Source: Rhodococcoides fascians A44A
GTDB taxonomy: Bacteria; Actinomycetota; Actinomycetes; Mycobacteriales; Mycobacteriaceae
Direction of reading: 5' to 3'
DNA length: 64,000 nt
NCBI RefSeq assembly: GCF_000760735.1
Contig: NZ_JMEX01000004.1
Location: 360,062 to 424,061, forward strand
Both the position numbers and the translations under genes were made by a program. Below are positions 56,811 through 64,000 of the stretch, piece by piece. Below the pieces are notes generated by a model, which worked only from the letters and a program-made list of their open reading frames with translations, did no database searches and was not told the DNA's origin. Each line of letters opens with the position of its first letter. The first letter of the stretch is position 1.

Positions 56811-58169
56811 ATGAGCGATCCCGTGACGCAGCATCCCGACCCCGCCGGTGGGCGGGCCACGGCCAACCCGAAGCGCGCGGCCACCGCAGCCTGGGTGGGC
56901 AGCGCACTCGAGTACTACGACTTCTTCATCTACGGCACCGCCGCCGCATTGGTGTTCGGTCGAGTGTTCTTCCCCAGCTCGAGCGCTGCCACCGGTACGC
57001 TGCTCGCCCTGGCGACGTTCGGCGTCGGCTACCTCGCCCGCCCACTCGGCGCACTCGTCCTCGGGCACATCGGAGATCAGTACGGCCGAAAACGAGTGCT
57101 CGTTGCCACCGTCCTGCTGATGGGCGTCGCTACCCTCGGCGTCGGCCTGCTCCCCTCCTACGAGACCATCGGCATCGCGGCCCCGATCATCCTCGTCGTT
57201 CTCCGTCTGTGCCAGGGCTTCTCGGCCGGCGGTGAGCAAGCAGGCGCGAACTCCATGACTCTCGAGCACAGCCCGGACAACCGCCGCGCGTTCTTCACCA
57301 GCTTCACCCTGAGCGGCACCCAGGGTGGACAGATCCTCGCAACGGCCGTCTTCCTCCCCGTCGCCATGCTTCCCGAGGACCAGCTCCTGTCCTGGGGTTG
57401 GCGAATCCCGTTCTTCCTCAGCGCATTCGTTGTTCTCGCCGCATTCCTCATCCGCCGCTCGCTCGACGAGACCCCGGTGTTCGAAGAGGAGGTCGCCACC
57501 GGCGAACAGCCGAAGATGCCGCTCTCGGTTCTGCTCACCGATCACTGGCGTGCAGTGCTGCGCGTCGTGTTCGCTGCCGTGATCGCCTCTGTCAGTACCA
57601 TTTTCAGCGTCTACGCGCTGTCCTACGCGGTGAACACGGTAGGGCTGGAACGCACGCCGATGCTCTGGGTCGGAGTGCTCGCCAATGTTGCTGCGCTGTT
57701 CGCCCTTCCGTTCTTCGGTGCCCTTTCCGACCGTATCGGACGCAAGCCCGTCTTCATCTTCGGTTCCACCGGCTGCGCGGTTCTGATGTTCGGGTACCTC
57801 TGGTCCATCTCGACCGGAAACTACCTCCTGATCTTCGCATTCGGCATCGTGATGTTCGGCATCGTCCACAGTGCCACCGGCGGCGTCTGGCCCGCGTTCT
57901 ACGGCGAGATGTTCCCCGCCAAGGTCCGACTGTCCGGAACGGCGATCGGCACCCAGATCGGCTTCGCCATTGCAGGTTTCGCACCCACCATCGCCAGCGC
58001 GATCGCCGGCGACGGAATCGGAGCGTGGTTCCCGGTGGCTGTGGTGACGGCGGTCTTCTGTGCCATCAACATCACCATCGTCGCAACCTCGCGCGAAACG
58101 TTCCGAGTCCCCACCGAAAAGCTCGGACTCACCAAGAGAGAGGCAGCGGCCGTCCCGACGACGGTGTGA
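56811..58169 (+). CDS. MHS-family transporter, probable shikimate/quinate:H+ symporter
   Basis: A 452-residue protein with 12 predicted membrane helices. AAWVGSALEYYDFFIYGTAAALVFG, GYLARPLGALVLGHIGDQYGRKRVL and RLCQGFSAGGEQAGA are the MHS signatures shared with ShiA. A second GALSDRIGRKPVF loop marks the C-terminal half. The ATG at 56811 follows GAGAG. It lies between the TetR gene and a hydrolase gene, and close to qsuB; a role in taking up shikimate, quinate or protocatechuate follows from that. Confidence 0.9.
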   Translation: MSDPVTQHPDPAGGRATANPKRAATAAWVGSALEYYDFFIYGTAAALVFGRVFFPSSSAATGTLLALATFGVGYLARPLGALVLGHIGDQYGRKRVLVATVLLMGVATLGVGLLPSYETIGIAAPIILVVLRLCQGFSAGGEQAGANSMTLEHSPDNRRAFFTSFTLSGTQGGQILATAVFLPVAMLPEDQLLSWGWRIPFFLSAFVVLAAFLIRRSLDETPVFEEEVATGEQPKMPLSVLLTDHWRAVLRVVFAAVIASVSTIFSVYALSYAVNTVGLERTPMLWVGVLANVAALFALPFFGALSDRIGRKPVFIFGSTGCAVLMFGYLWSISTGNYLLIFAFGIVMFGIVHSATGGVWPAFYGEMFPAKVRLSGTAIGTQIGFAIAGFAPTIASAIAGDGIGAWFPVAVVTAVFCAINITIVATSRETFRVPTEKLGLTKREAAAVPTTV

Positions 58170-58175
58170 CCTCTC

Positions 58176-59009
58176 ATGACGAGCTTCCACCACACCTCCC
58201 CGACGGCGGCCGCGATCCGGCCGTCGTCGGACGAGCACTTCCGTCTCTACGCGGTGCAGTACGCATCGCGAACCGGTACACGCGAGCAACATTTCCACTA
58301 CTGCGACGGGCGAGGGCAGGAACCACACCCGACGGCGTACTACGTGTGGCTGGCCGTCTCCGCATCGCACACGATCCTCATCGATGCCGGAATCTCGCCC
58401 GAGACCGCCGCAGGGATGGACGGCCTGAACTACCACGGTTCGCCGCTGGAACTCGTTGCAGCACTGGGCATTGCCGCCGATCGGATCGACCTGTCGATCC
58501 TCACGCACCTGCACTACGACCACACCGGAATCGTCGCGGACCTCCCCGAGGCACGATACGTCCTTCAAGCCGACGAGCTCGAGTACTGGACCGGCCCATG
58601 GGCACGTCGGATCGTTCGCGAACAGTGGCTGAACTCGGAAAAGGATGTTGCACACCTGCGTTCGGTCGGCGACCGGCTGCAACTCGTCGACGGTGACGCG
58701 GAGCTCCTACCGGGCATATCCGTACACCGCGTCGGTGGTCACACGGCCGGAATGCAGGTGGTGCGCGTCAAGACAGCCGACGGATACGCTGTCGTCGCCT
58801 CGGACGCGAGCCACTTCTACGAGAACATCGAGAACGACTCACCGTTCGCGATCCTTCACGACGTTCCAGGCATGTACTACGCGTTCGACCGAATCAACGA
58901 ACTCGCGGATTCTCCGAGCCTGGTGGTTCCAGGACACGATCCCGAGGTGGCCGAGCGCCACGCCCTGCTCGACGCATATCCCGACGCGCACGCGTTCATG
59001 ATCGGCTGA
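58176..59009 (+). CDS. Metallo-beta-lactamase-fold hydrolase (AHL-lactonase-like)
   Basis: A 277-residue MBL-fold protein. ILIDAGI leads into the metal motif THLHYDHTG (HxHxDH), then RVGGHTAGMQVV, VASDASHFYEN and the C-terminal VVPGHDPEVAER. Binuclear zinc enzymes with this layout include N-acyl-homoserine lactonases and other lactonases. It lies six bases after the transporter stop and is surely co-transcribed. A lactone of quinate or of a pathway intermediate is a possible substrate, but quorum quenching cannot be excluded. Confidence 0.88.
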   Translation: MTSFHHTSPTAAAIRPSSDEHFRLYAVQYASRTGTREQHFHYCDGRGQEPHPTAYYVWLAVSASHTILIDAGISPETAAGMDGLNYHGSPLELVAALGIAADRIDLSILTHLHYDHTGIVADLPEARYVLQADELEYWTGPWARRIVREQWLNSEKDVAHLRSVGDRLQLVDGDAELLPGISVHRVGGHTAGMQVVRVKTADGYAVVASDASHFYENIENDSPFAILHDVPGMYYAFDRINELADSPSLVVPGHDPEVAERHALLDAYPDAHAFMIG

Positions 59010-59027
59010 GCGACAGAATCCACGAAG

Positions 59028-59055
59028 AAGGCCCGGTCGGATTCGACCGGGCCTT
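59028..59055. terminator. Bidirectional terminator between the MBL hydrolase gene and clpX
   Basis: AAGGCCCGGTCG and its exact complement form a 12-base stem with a GATT loop, followed on the plus strand by TCTCG. It serves the convergent hydrolase and clpX genes. Confidence 0.85.
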
Positions 59056-59078
59056 TCTCGTCTGTCGCTTGTTCCGCG

Positions 59079-60359
59079 CTACGCGGACTTGTCGCGGCGC
59101 TCGGGACGTTCCGGCTTGCGCGGAACGATAGTCGGGAGCACGTTGTCGTTCACTGTCTCGGACGTGACGACGACCTTCGCCACGTCGTCACGGCTCGGGA
59201 TGTCGAACATCACGGGGTTGAGCACCTCTTCGAGGATGGCGCGCAGGCCACGAGCACCGGTGCCGCGCAGGATCGCCTGGTCCGCTATGGCTTCGAGTGC
59301 GTCCTTCGTGAACTCCAACTCCACGTTGTCCATGTCGAACAAGCGGCTGTACTGCTTGACCAGAGCGTTCTTCGGCTCGGACAGGATGGTGACGAGCGAG
59401 TCCTTGTCCAGGTTGGTCACCGACGCCACGACGGGGAGGCGTCCGATGAACTCCGGGATCAACCCGAACTTGATCAGATCCTCCGGCATCACCTCGGCGA
59501 AGTGATCCTGCGTGTCGATCTCTGCCTTCGAGCGGACCTCGGCGCCGAAGCCGAGTCCACGCTTGCCGACACGATCCGACACGATCTTCTCCAACCCAGC
59601 GAAAGCGCCGGCCACGATGAAGAGCACATTGGTGGTGTCGATCTGAATGAATTCCTGATGGGGGTGCTTGCGGCCACCCTGGGGCGGGACGCTTGCCTGC
59701 GTACCCTCGAGAATCTTCAGCAGCGCCTGCTGAACACCCTCGCCGGACACGTCGCGGGTGATGGACGGGTTCTCGCTCTTGCGGGCGATCTTGTCGACCT
59801 CGTCGATGTAGATGATGCCCGTCTCGGCGCGCTTGACGTCGTAGTCGGCGGCCTGGATGAGCTTCAGCAGGATGTTCTCGACGTCTTCACCGACGTACCC
59901 TGCCTCCGTCAACGCGGTGGCGTCGGCGATCGCGAACGGGACGTTGAGCATCTTCGCCAGCGTCTGGGCGAGATAGGTCTTGCCGCACCCGGTGGGGCCG
60001 AGCATCAGAATGTTCGACTTCGCCAGTTCGACGCTCTCGCCGCGGCCGTCGCGCGCTTTGTCTCCGGCCTGGATGCGCTTGTAGTGGTTGTAGACGGCCA
60101 CAGCAAGCGTGCGCTTGGCCGTGTCCTGTCCGATCACGTAGTTCTCGAGGAAGTCACGGATCTCGGAGGGCTTGGGCAGGTCGTCGAGCTTGACCTCGCT
60201 CGACTCCGCGAGCTCCTCCTCGATGATCTCGTTGCACAGGTCGATGCACTCGTCGCAGATGTACACCCCAGGACCTGCGATGAGCTTCTTGACCTGCTTT
60301 TGGCTCTTTCCGCAGAACGAGCATTTCAGCAGATCGCCACCGTCACCGATGCGTGCCAT
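59079..60359 (-). CDS. clpX: ATP-dependent Clp protease unfoldase ClpX
   Basis: A 426-residue AAA+ unfoldase. The N-terminal zinc-binding domain has [11 protein letters not shown] and CDECIDLC; Walker A is [10 protein letters not shown], Walker [11 protein letters not shown]; the pore loop GYVG and the [12 protein letters not shown] and [10 protein letters not shown] blocks follow. It selects substrates for ClpP1P2. I chose the ATG at 60359 ([13 protein letters not shown]); an upstream frame to 60407 has no family sequence. Confidence 0.97.
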   Translation of the reverse strand: MARIGDGGDLLKCSFCGKSQKQVKKLIAGPGVYICDECIDLCNEIIEEELAESSEVKLDDLPKPSEIRDFLENYVIGQDTAKRTLAVAVYNHYKRIQAGDKARDGRGESVELAKSNILMLGPTGCGKTYLAQTLAKMLNVPFAIADATALTEAGYVGEDVENILLKLIQAADYDVKRAETGIIYIDEVDKIARKSENPSITRDVSGEGVQQALLKILEGTQASVPPQGGRKHPHQEFIQIDTTNVLFIVAGAFAGLEKIVSDRVGKRGLGFGAEVRSKAEIDTQDHFAEVMPEDLIKFGLIPEFIGRLPVVASVTNLDKDSLVTILSEPKNALVKQYSRLFDMDNVELEFTKDALEAIADQAILRGTGARGLRAILEEVLNPVMFDIPSRDDVAKVVVTSETVNDNVLPTIVPRKPERPERRDKSA

Positions 60360-60702
60360 GTTCGAGGTTCCTACTTCCTTGTCCGCGTCTGGCCGTGCGA
60401 CACCCAACGGATGCCGACCCGACCGTGAGCAACTTCTCGATCGACAGCGCCTGAGCCCTGATGCGACCGTACCCGTGATCCGGAGATCAGGGCGAGTTGT
60501 TTCCGGTGATTCGTCGTCCGAATTCTCGCGGAACTCGGGAACCGACTCTCACCACAGCGCTACCGACCCACCGCAGCACTGTCCATTTGTCGCCTCGATG
60601 GCCTCGAAGCGTTACCTCGGCCCCCGCTCGACGAGTACCGGAGGCCGAGATCGACTCGACCCTCGGCCTCCGTGCCGCGTCCTGCGAAGATACCCGCTGC
60701 CG
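60360..60702. other. clpP2-clpX intergenic region (343 bases)
   Basis: No gene is visible. It contains the clpP2 terminator (60639-60672) and an inverted repeat GCCCTGAT (60455-60462) / ATCAGGGC (60486-60493) that lies about 95-135 bases before clpX and may mark its promoter or an operator. Confidence 0.5.
60639..60672 (-). terminator. Terminator after clpP2
   Basis: CGGAGGCCGAG and its exact complement form an 11-base stem around a 12-base loop, about 30 bases past the clpP2 stop. Confidence 0.75.
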
Positions 60703-61344
60703 CTACTTCTGTGCGGACAACTTGCGGTACTCGAACACCGTGTCGATGATTCCGTATTCCTTCGCCTGCTCGGCGGTCAGAATCTTGTCGCGGTCGGTGT
60801 CCTTGCGAATGACATCGGGGTCCTTGCCGGTGTGGCGTCCGAGCGTGGTCTCCATCAAGCGACGCATGCGCTCGATCTCGGCCGCCTGGATCTCGAGGTC
60901 GGACACCTGGCCCTGAATTCCACCGCTGGCCGGCTGGTGGATCAGAACGCGAGCGTTCGGGAGAGCTGCGCGCTTGCCCGGCGTTCCCGCTGCGAGCAGC
61001 ACTGCTGCCGCGGAGGCGGCCTGACCGAGGCACACCGTCGCGACGTCGGCACGCACGTACTGCATCGTGTCGTAGATCGCCATCAGCGAGGTGAACGATC
61101 CACCGGGCGAGTTGATGTACATCGTGATGTCGCGGTCGGGGTCGAGGCCCTCGAGCACGAGCAGCTGAGCCATGATGTCGTTCGCGGACGCGTCGTCGAC
61201 CTGAACGCCGAGGAAGATGATGCGTTCCTCGAACAGCTTGTTGTACGGGTTGGACTCCTTGACGCCGTAGCTGGAGTGCTCGACGAAGGACGGCAGGATG
61301 TACCGCGAGGACGGCATCTGAGTGGGATCGAACAAGTTGGTCAT
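60703..61344 (-). CDS. clpP2: ATP-dependent Clp protease proteolytic subunit 2
   Basis: A 213-residue Clp[18 protein letters not shown], the serine in [17 protein letters not shown], the histidine in [12 protein letters not shown] and the aspartate in KDTDRDKIL form the catalytic triad. In actinobacteria ClpP1 and ClpP2 assemble as a mixed tetradecamer. It is 48 bases downstream of clpP1. Confidence 0.97.
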   Translation of the reverse strand: MTNLFDPTQMPSSRYILPSFVEHSSYGVKESNPYNKLFEERIIFLGVQVDDASANDIMAQLLVLEGLDPDRDITMYINSPGGSFTSLMAIYDTMQYVRADVATVCLGQAASAAAVLLAAGTPGKRAALPNARVLIHQPASGGIQGQVSDLEIQAAEIERMRRLMETTLGRHTGKDPDVIRKDTDRDKILTAEQAKEYGIIDTVFEYRKLSAQK

Positions 61345-61392
61345 CGTTTCTCCAAGAAGTGAGGTTTCGAGGGACGGAGTTCGAAGGGCGAT

Positions 61393-62043
61393 CTACTCGC
61401 CGACTCCGCCTGCCTGCCGTGCGCGCGAGACGACGTGGTCCACGAAGCCGTATTCCTTCGCTGCTGCGGCCGTGAACCAGCGGTCACGATCGGAGTCCTC
61501 GGTGATCTGCTCGACGGTCTGTCCGGTGTGCAGCGCGATCAGCTCCGCCATTTCGCGCTTGGTGTGAGCGAACTGCTCGGCCATGATCGCGATGTCGCTG
61601 GCACTACCACCGATACCGGCGGACGGCTGGTGCATCATGATCCGCGCGTGCGGGAGTGCGTAGCGCTTGCCCTTGGCGCCTGCCGACAACAGGAACTGAC
61701 CCATCGACGCGGCGAGACCCATTCCGTAGGTGGCCACGTCGCACTCGGCGAATTCCATCGTGTCGAAGATCGCCATACCTGCGGTCACCGAACCACCGGG
61801 CGAGTTGATGTAGAGCGAGATGTCGCGTGTGGGGTCCTCCGCCGACAGCAGGAGGATCTGTGCGCAGAGCTTGTTCGCAATGTCATCGTCGACCTGAGTA
61901 CCGAGGAAGATGATGCGATTCTGAAGCAGACGCTCGTACACCGAGTCGCTGAGATTCAGGCCGGAAGCGGCCGAAGTCATGACGGGACTCTGCTGGTGCG
62001 AAGCCGCCGGATTCTGAACAGTCACGGTACCTGCCTTTTCCAT
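61393..62043 (-). CDS. clpP1: ATP-dependent Clp protease proteolytic subunit 1
   Basis: A 216-residue ClpP from the ATG at 62043. [19 protein letters not shown], the serine in YGMGLAASMGQFLL, the histidine in ARIMMHQPSAGIGG and EDSDRDRWF are present. The first 30 residues are not conserved; a GTG at 62025 behind GGCAGG is an equally good start and would give 210 residues. ClpP1 is cut at its propeptide after assembly. It precedes clpP2 and follows tig. Confidence 0.96.
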   Translation of the reverse strand: MEKAGTVTVQNPAASHQQSPVMTSAASGLNLSDSVYERLLQNRIIFLGTQVDDDIANKLCAQILLLSAEDPTRDISLYINSPGGSVTAGMAIFDTMEFAECDVATYGMGLAASMGQFLLSAGAKGKRYALPHARIMMHQPSAGIGGSASDIAIMAEQFAHTKREMAELIALHTGQTVEQITEDSDRDRWFTAAAAKEYGFVDHVVSRARQAGGVGE

Positions 62044-62074
62044 ACTGATCGTTGGTTCCTGATACAGACACTAA

Positions 62075-62116
62075 CGAAAGACGGCGGCCCCGGAGTCCCG
62101 GAACCGCCGTCGTTCG
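62075..62116 (-). terminator. Terminator after tig
   Basis: A 13-base stem with one mismatch (core GACGGCGG/CCGCCGTC) and a 16-base loop spans the tig stop region. It lies between tig and clpP1. Confidence 0.65.
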
Positions 62117-62125
62117 CTGTCAGCG

Positions 62126-63502
62126 TTACTTCTCTTGTTCACCCTCGGCAGAATCGCCTGCTGCAGGCTCTTCTGCGTCTGCGGGGCTACCGAAAAGCTC
62201 GGAGGTGTCGACCGAAGCACCGGTGGTGTCGGTGACGTTCACGCGGTCGACGACGGATGCGAGCGCCTTGCCGCGACGCACGTCGGCGAAGACTGCACCG
62301 AGCTGGTTGGCCTGCTGGACTTGCTGGATGAACTCTTCCGGCGAGATGCCGTAGCGCTGCGCCTGGAAGATGATCCGCTCGGTCAGCTCGTCCTGGCCGA
62401 CCTGCGTGCCTTCCGCTTCGGCGATGGCATCGAGCAGCAGCTGGGTGCGAACCGACTTCTCGGCCGCTTCCTTGACGTCCTTGTCGAACTCCTCGCGACT
62501 CGAACCCTGCGACTCGAGCAGCTCGGCAAGCTTGGCCTCGTCGTGGTCGAGACCGTGAATGGCCTCGTGCACCTGGTTGTCGACCTCGGCCTTGACGACG
62601 GCCTCGGGAGCCGGGACCTCGACGGTCTCGAGAAGCGTCTCGAGAACCTTGTCGCGGATCTGACCGGCCTGCTCGACCTTCTTGACCCGCTCGACGCGCG
62701 TCTTCAGGTCGGCGAGGAGCTCGTCGAGAGTGTCGAATTCGCTGGCAAGCTGCGCGAACTCGTCGTCGGCCTCGGGAAGCTCGCGCTCCTTGACCGAGAC
62801 CACCTTGACGGTGACGACTGCTTCCTTGCCCGCGTAGTCGCCCGCGACCAGCGTGGAGGTGAAGTCCTTGGACTCGTCGACCGACACACCGACGATGGCG
62901 TCGTCGAGGCCTTCGATGAGCTGACCCGAACCGACCTCGTGCGACAGGCCGTTGGCCGACGCCTCCTCCACGGTCTCGCCGTCGACGGTCGCGGACAGAT
63001 CGATGGACACGAAGTCACCGGACTGGACCGGGCGATCGACACCGGTGAGGGTGCCGAAGCGCTGACGCAGGGACTGGAGCTGCTCGTCGACTGCCTCGTC
63101 GGTGATCTCGAGCGGATCGACCTCGACCGAGATGGTCGAGTAGTCGGGCAGCGTGATCTCCGGACGGATGTCGACCTCGGCGGTGAACGTCAGCTCGTCG
63201 CCGTCCTCGATCTTGGTGATCTCGATGTCCGGCTGGCCGATGACCTTGATCTGCTCGGCGCTGACGGCCTCGGAGTACCGGGCGGGGAGAGCGTCGTTGA
63301 CGACCTGCTCGAGCACTGCGCCACGACCGACCCGTGCTTCGAGAAGCTTGGCCGGAGCCTTGCCCGGACGGAATCCGGGGAGGCGGATCTGCTGGGCAAG
63401 TGCCTTGTAGGCGCGGTCGAAATCAGGCTTGAGCTCCTCGAAGGGCACCTCAACGTTGATACGGACTCGCGTCGGGCTGAGCTGCTCGACGGTGCTCTTC
63501 AC
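62126..63502 (-). CDS. tig: Trigger factor, ribosome-associated chaperone/PPIase
   Basis: A 458-residue trigger factor. The ribosome-binding loop [17 protein letters not shown] lies in the N-terminal domain; the FKBP-like PPIase domain (about 150-245) includes [14 protein letters not shown] and [11 protein letters not shown]; the C-terminal helical arms and an acidic tail follow. The GTG at 63502 has GGAG eight bases upstream. It heads tig-clpP1-clpP2. Confidence 0.97.
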   Translation of the reverse strand: MKSTVEQLSPTRVRINVEVPFEELKPDFDRAYKALAQQIRLPGFRPGKAPAKLLEARVGRGAVLEQVVNDALPARYSEAVSAEQIKVIGQPDIEITKIEDGDELTFTAEVDIRPEITLPDYSTISVEVDPLEITDEAVDEQLQSLRQRFGTLTGVDRPVQSGDFVSIDLSATVDGETVEEASANGLSHEVGSGQLIEGLDDAIVGVSVDESKDFTSTLVAGDYAGKEAVVTVKVVSVKERELPEADDEFAQLASEFDTLDELLADLKTRVERVKKVEQAGQIRDKVLETLLETVEVPAPEAVVKAEVDNQVHEAIHGLDHDEAKLAELLESQGSSREEFDKDVKEAAEKSVRTQLLLDAIAEAEGTQVGQDELTERIIFQAQRYGISPEEFIQQVQQANQLGAVFADVRRGKALASVVDRVNVTDTTGASVDTSELFGSPADAEEPAAGDSAEGEQEK

Positions 63503-63652
63503 GGGACATGCTCCTTCTGGTGGTCGTGCTGTGCTGTCGGTCCGATTCACCGTCACTCGCTGACATACCGCGACCAAGTGCGACGGCGAACCAGCGGCGA
63601 AGTGAACCACTCGGCGAAACCGGGCCCCTTCGAGGACCCGGTCTCATCTTTG

Positions 63653-63726
63653 TCGGGGTGACAGGAATTGAACCTGCGACCCTCCGCTCCCAAAGCGGAT
63701 GCGCTACCAAGCTGCGCCACACCCCG
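63653..63726 (-). tRNA. tRNA-Pro (anticodon TGG)
   Basis: A 74-base cloverleaf on the minus strand. The acceptor arms CGGGGTG and CACCCCG pair, the anticodon stem-loop has CCGCTTTGGGAGCGG with TGG, and the T-arm is GCAGGTTCAATTCCTGT-like. CCA is not encoded. Confidence 0.96.
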
Positions 63727-63830
63727 TCTTACCGACGCTGTTCAAGCCGCCCGCCGATCAACTTACAGGCTCCATTGAACAGCAGACACCAGCGGTACCC
63801 GTGGGCGGGCCACCGCATCCGTCTCGACAG

Positions 63831-63878
63831 ACTCTACATGCAGGCAATTTGTATTCTCGATCCGAGGTTATGTAGAGT
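63831..63878. repeat. Nine-base inverted repeat upstream of tRNA-Gly
   Basis: ACTCTACAT (63831-63839) and ATGTAGAGT (63870-63878), 50 bases before the tRNA gene, in a 201-base stretch with no other feature. Confidence 0.55.
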
Positions 63879-63927
63879 TTCGAATCGCAAGCGGCGCCGA
63901 TGGCGATCCCATCAACGTCGCATGCAC

Positions 63928-63998
63928 GCCGATGTAGCTCAATGGTAGAGCCCCTGTCTTCCAAACAGGCTACGCGAGTTCGATTCTCGTCATCGGCT
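63928..63998 (+). tRNA. tRNA-Gly (anticodon TCC)
   Basis: The acceptor stem GCCGATG/CATCGGC is perfect, the anticodon stem CCTGT/ACAGG encloses CTTCCAA with TCC, and the T-loop is TTCGATT. The discriminator base is T at 63998; the window ends with CC, so an encoded CCA may continue outside. Confidence 0.95.
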
Positions 63999-64000
63999 CC

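Noticed and set aside
56790..58682. 630-codon minus-strand open frame opposite the MHS transporter and hydrolase
   Set aside because: It is antisense to two recognisable genes, is unusually charged with no family motif, and reflects high-GC codon bias.

Overview
The window is high-GC, densely packed actinobacterial chromosome. It most likely comes from a mycolic-acid-forming relative of Rhodococcus. That placement rests on the housekeeping backbone, which follows the gene order I remember from Mycobacterium tuberculosis: (VWA protein, MoxR ATPase, proA) ... (proB, obg, rpmA, rplU, rne) ... (ndk, DUF4233 protein, folC, valS) ... clpX ... (clpP2, clpP1, tig). A fused pcaL, an IclR-type pcaR in a pcaHGBLRF operon and a qsuB-type dehydroshikimate dehydratase agree with it. 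Genus and species are inference.

Layout. 1-3281 (minus): proA, a MoxR AAA+ ATPase and a VWA protein cut by the window edge. 3.4-25.9 kb: an accessory block lying between proA and proB. It holds an old yellow enzyme; a minus-strand operon (ectoine hydrolase, PLP aminotransferase, M20 deacylase, ProP-like transporter, D-2-hydroxyacid dehydrogenase); a second minus-strand operon (class III aminotransferase, FAD/4Fe-4S dehydrogenase, aldehyde dehydrogenase, GntR regulator); a ribokinase, tandem crcB genes and a RecQ-like helicase; then the ectoine biosynthesis genes ectA-ectB (one uninterrupted reading frame) and ectC, a second D-2-hydroxyacid dehydrogenase and a sirtuin. 25.9-38.9 kb: proB, obg, rpmA, rplU, rne, ndk, DUF4233, folC and valS. 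38.9-45.5 kb: an S9 peptidase, a SigF-type sigma factor with its RsbW-type partner, malQ and fdhD. 45.5-53 kb: divergent pcaIJ and pcaHGBLRF. 53-59 kb: a quinate/shikimate module (qsuB, aroE-like dehydrogenase, TetR regulator, MHS transporter, metallo-beta-lactamase-fold hydrolase). 59-64 kb: clpX, clpP2, clpP1, tig, tRNA-Pro(TGG) and tRNA-Gly(TCC).

How it fits together. One half of the accessory content handles compatible solutes. EctABC makes ectoine from aspartate semialdehyde, and the two minus-strand operons can return it to aspartate: ring opening, deacetylation, transamination, oxidation. Both catabolic operons have the same palindromic operator core upstream, and the GntR gene closes one of them. 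The other half funnels quinate and shikimate through 3-dehydroshikimate to protocatechuate (QsuB), and then through the beta-ketoadipate pathway (PcaHGBLIJF) to succinyl-CoA and acetyl-CoA.

Most unusual observations: the continuous ectA-ectB frame; a 33-bp repeat family sitting in frame inside two unrelated genes in opposite orientations; a RecQ-like helicase with a degenerate phosphoribosyltransferase-like tail; and the synthesis-plus-catabolism ectoine island wedged between proA and proB.
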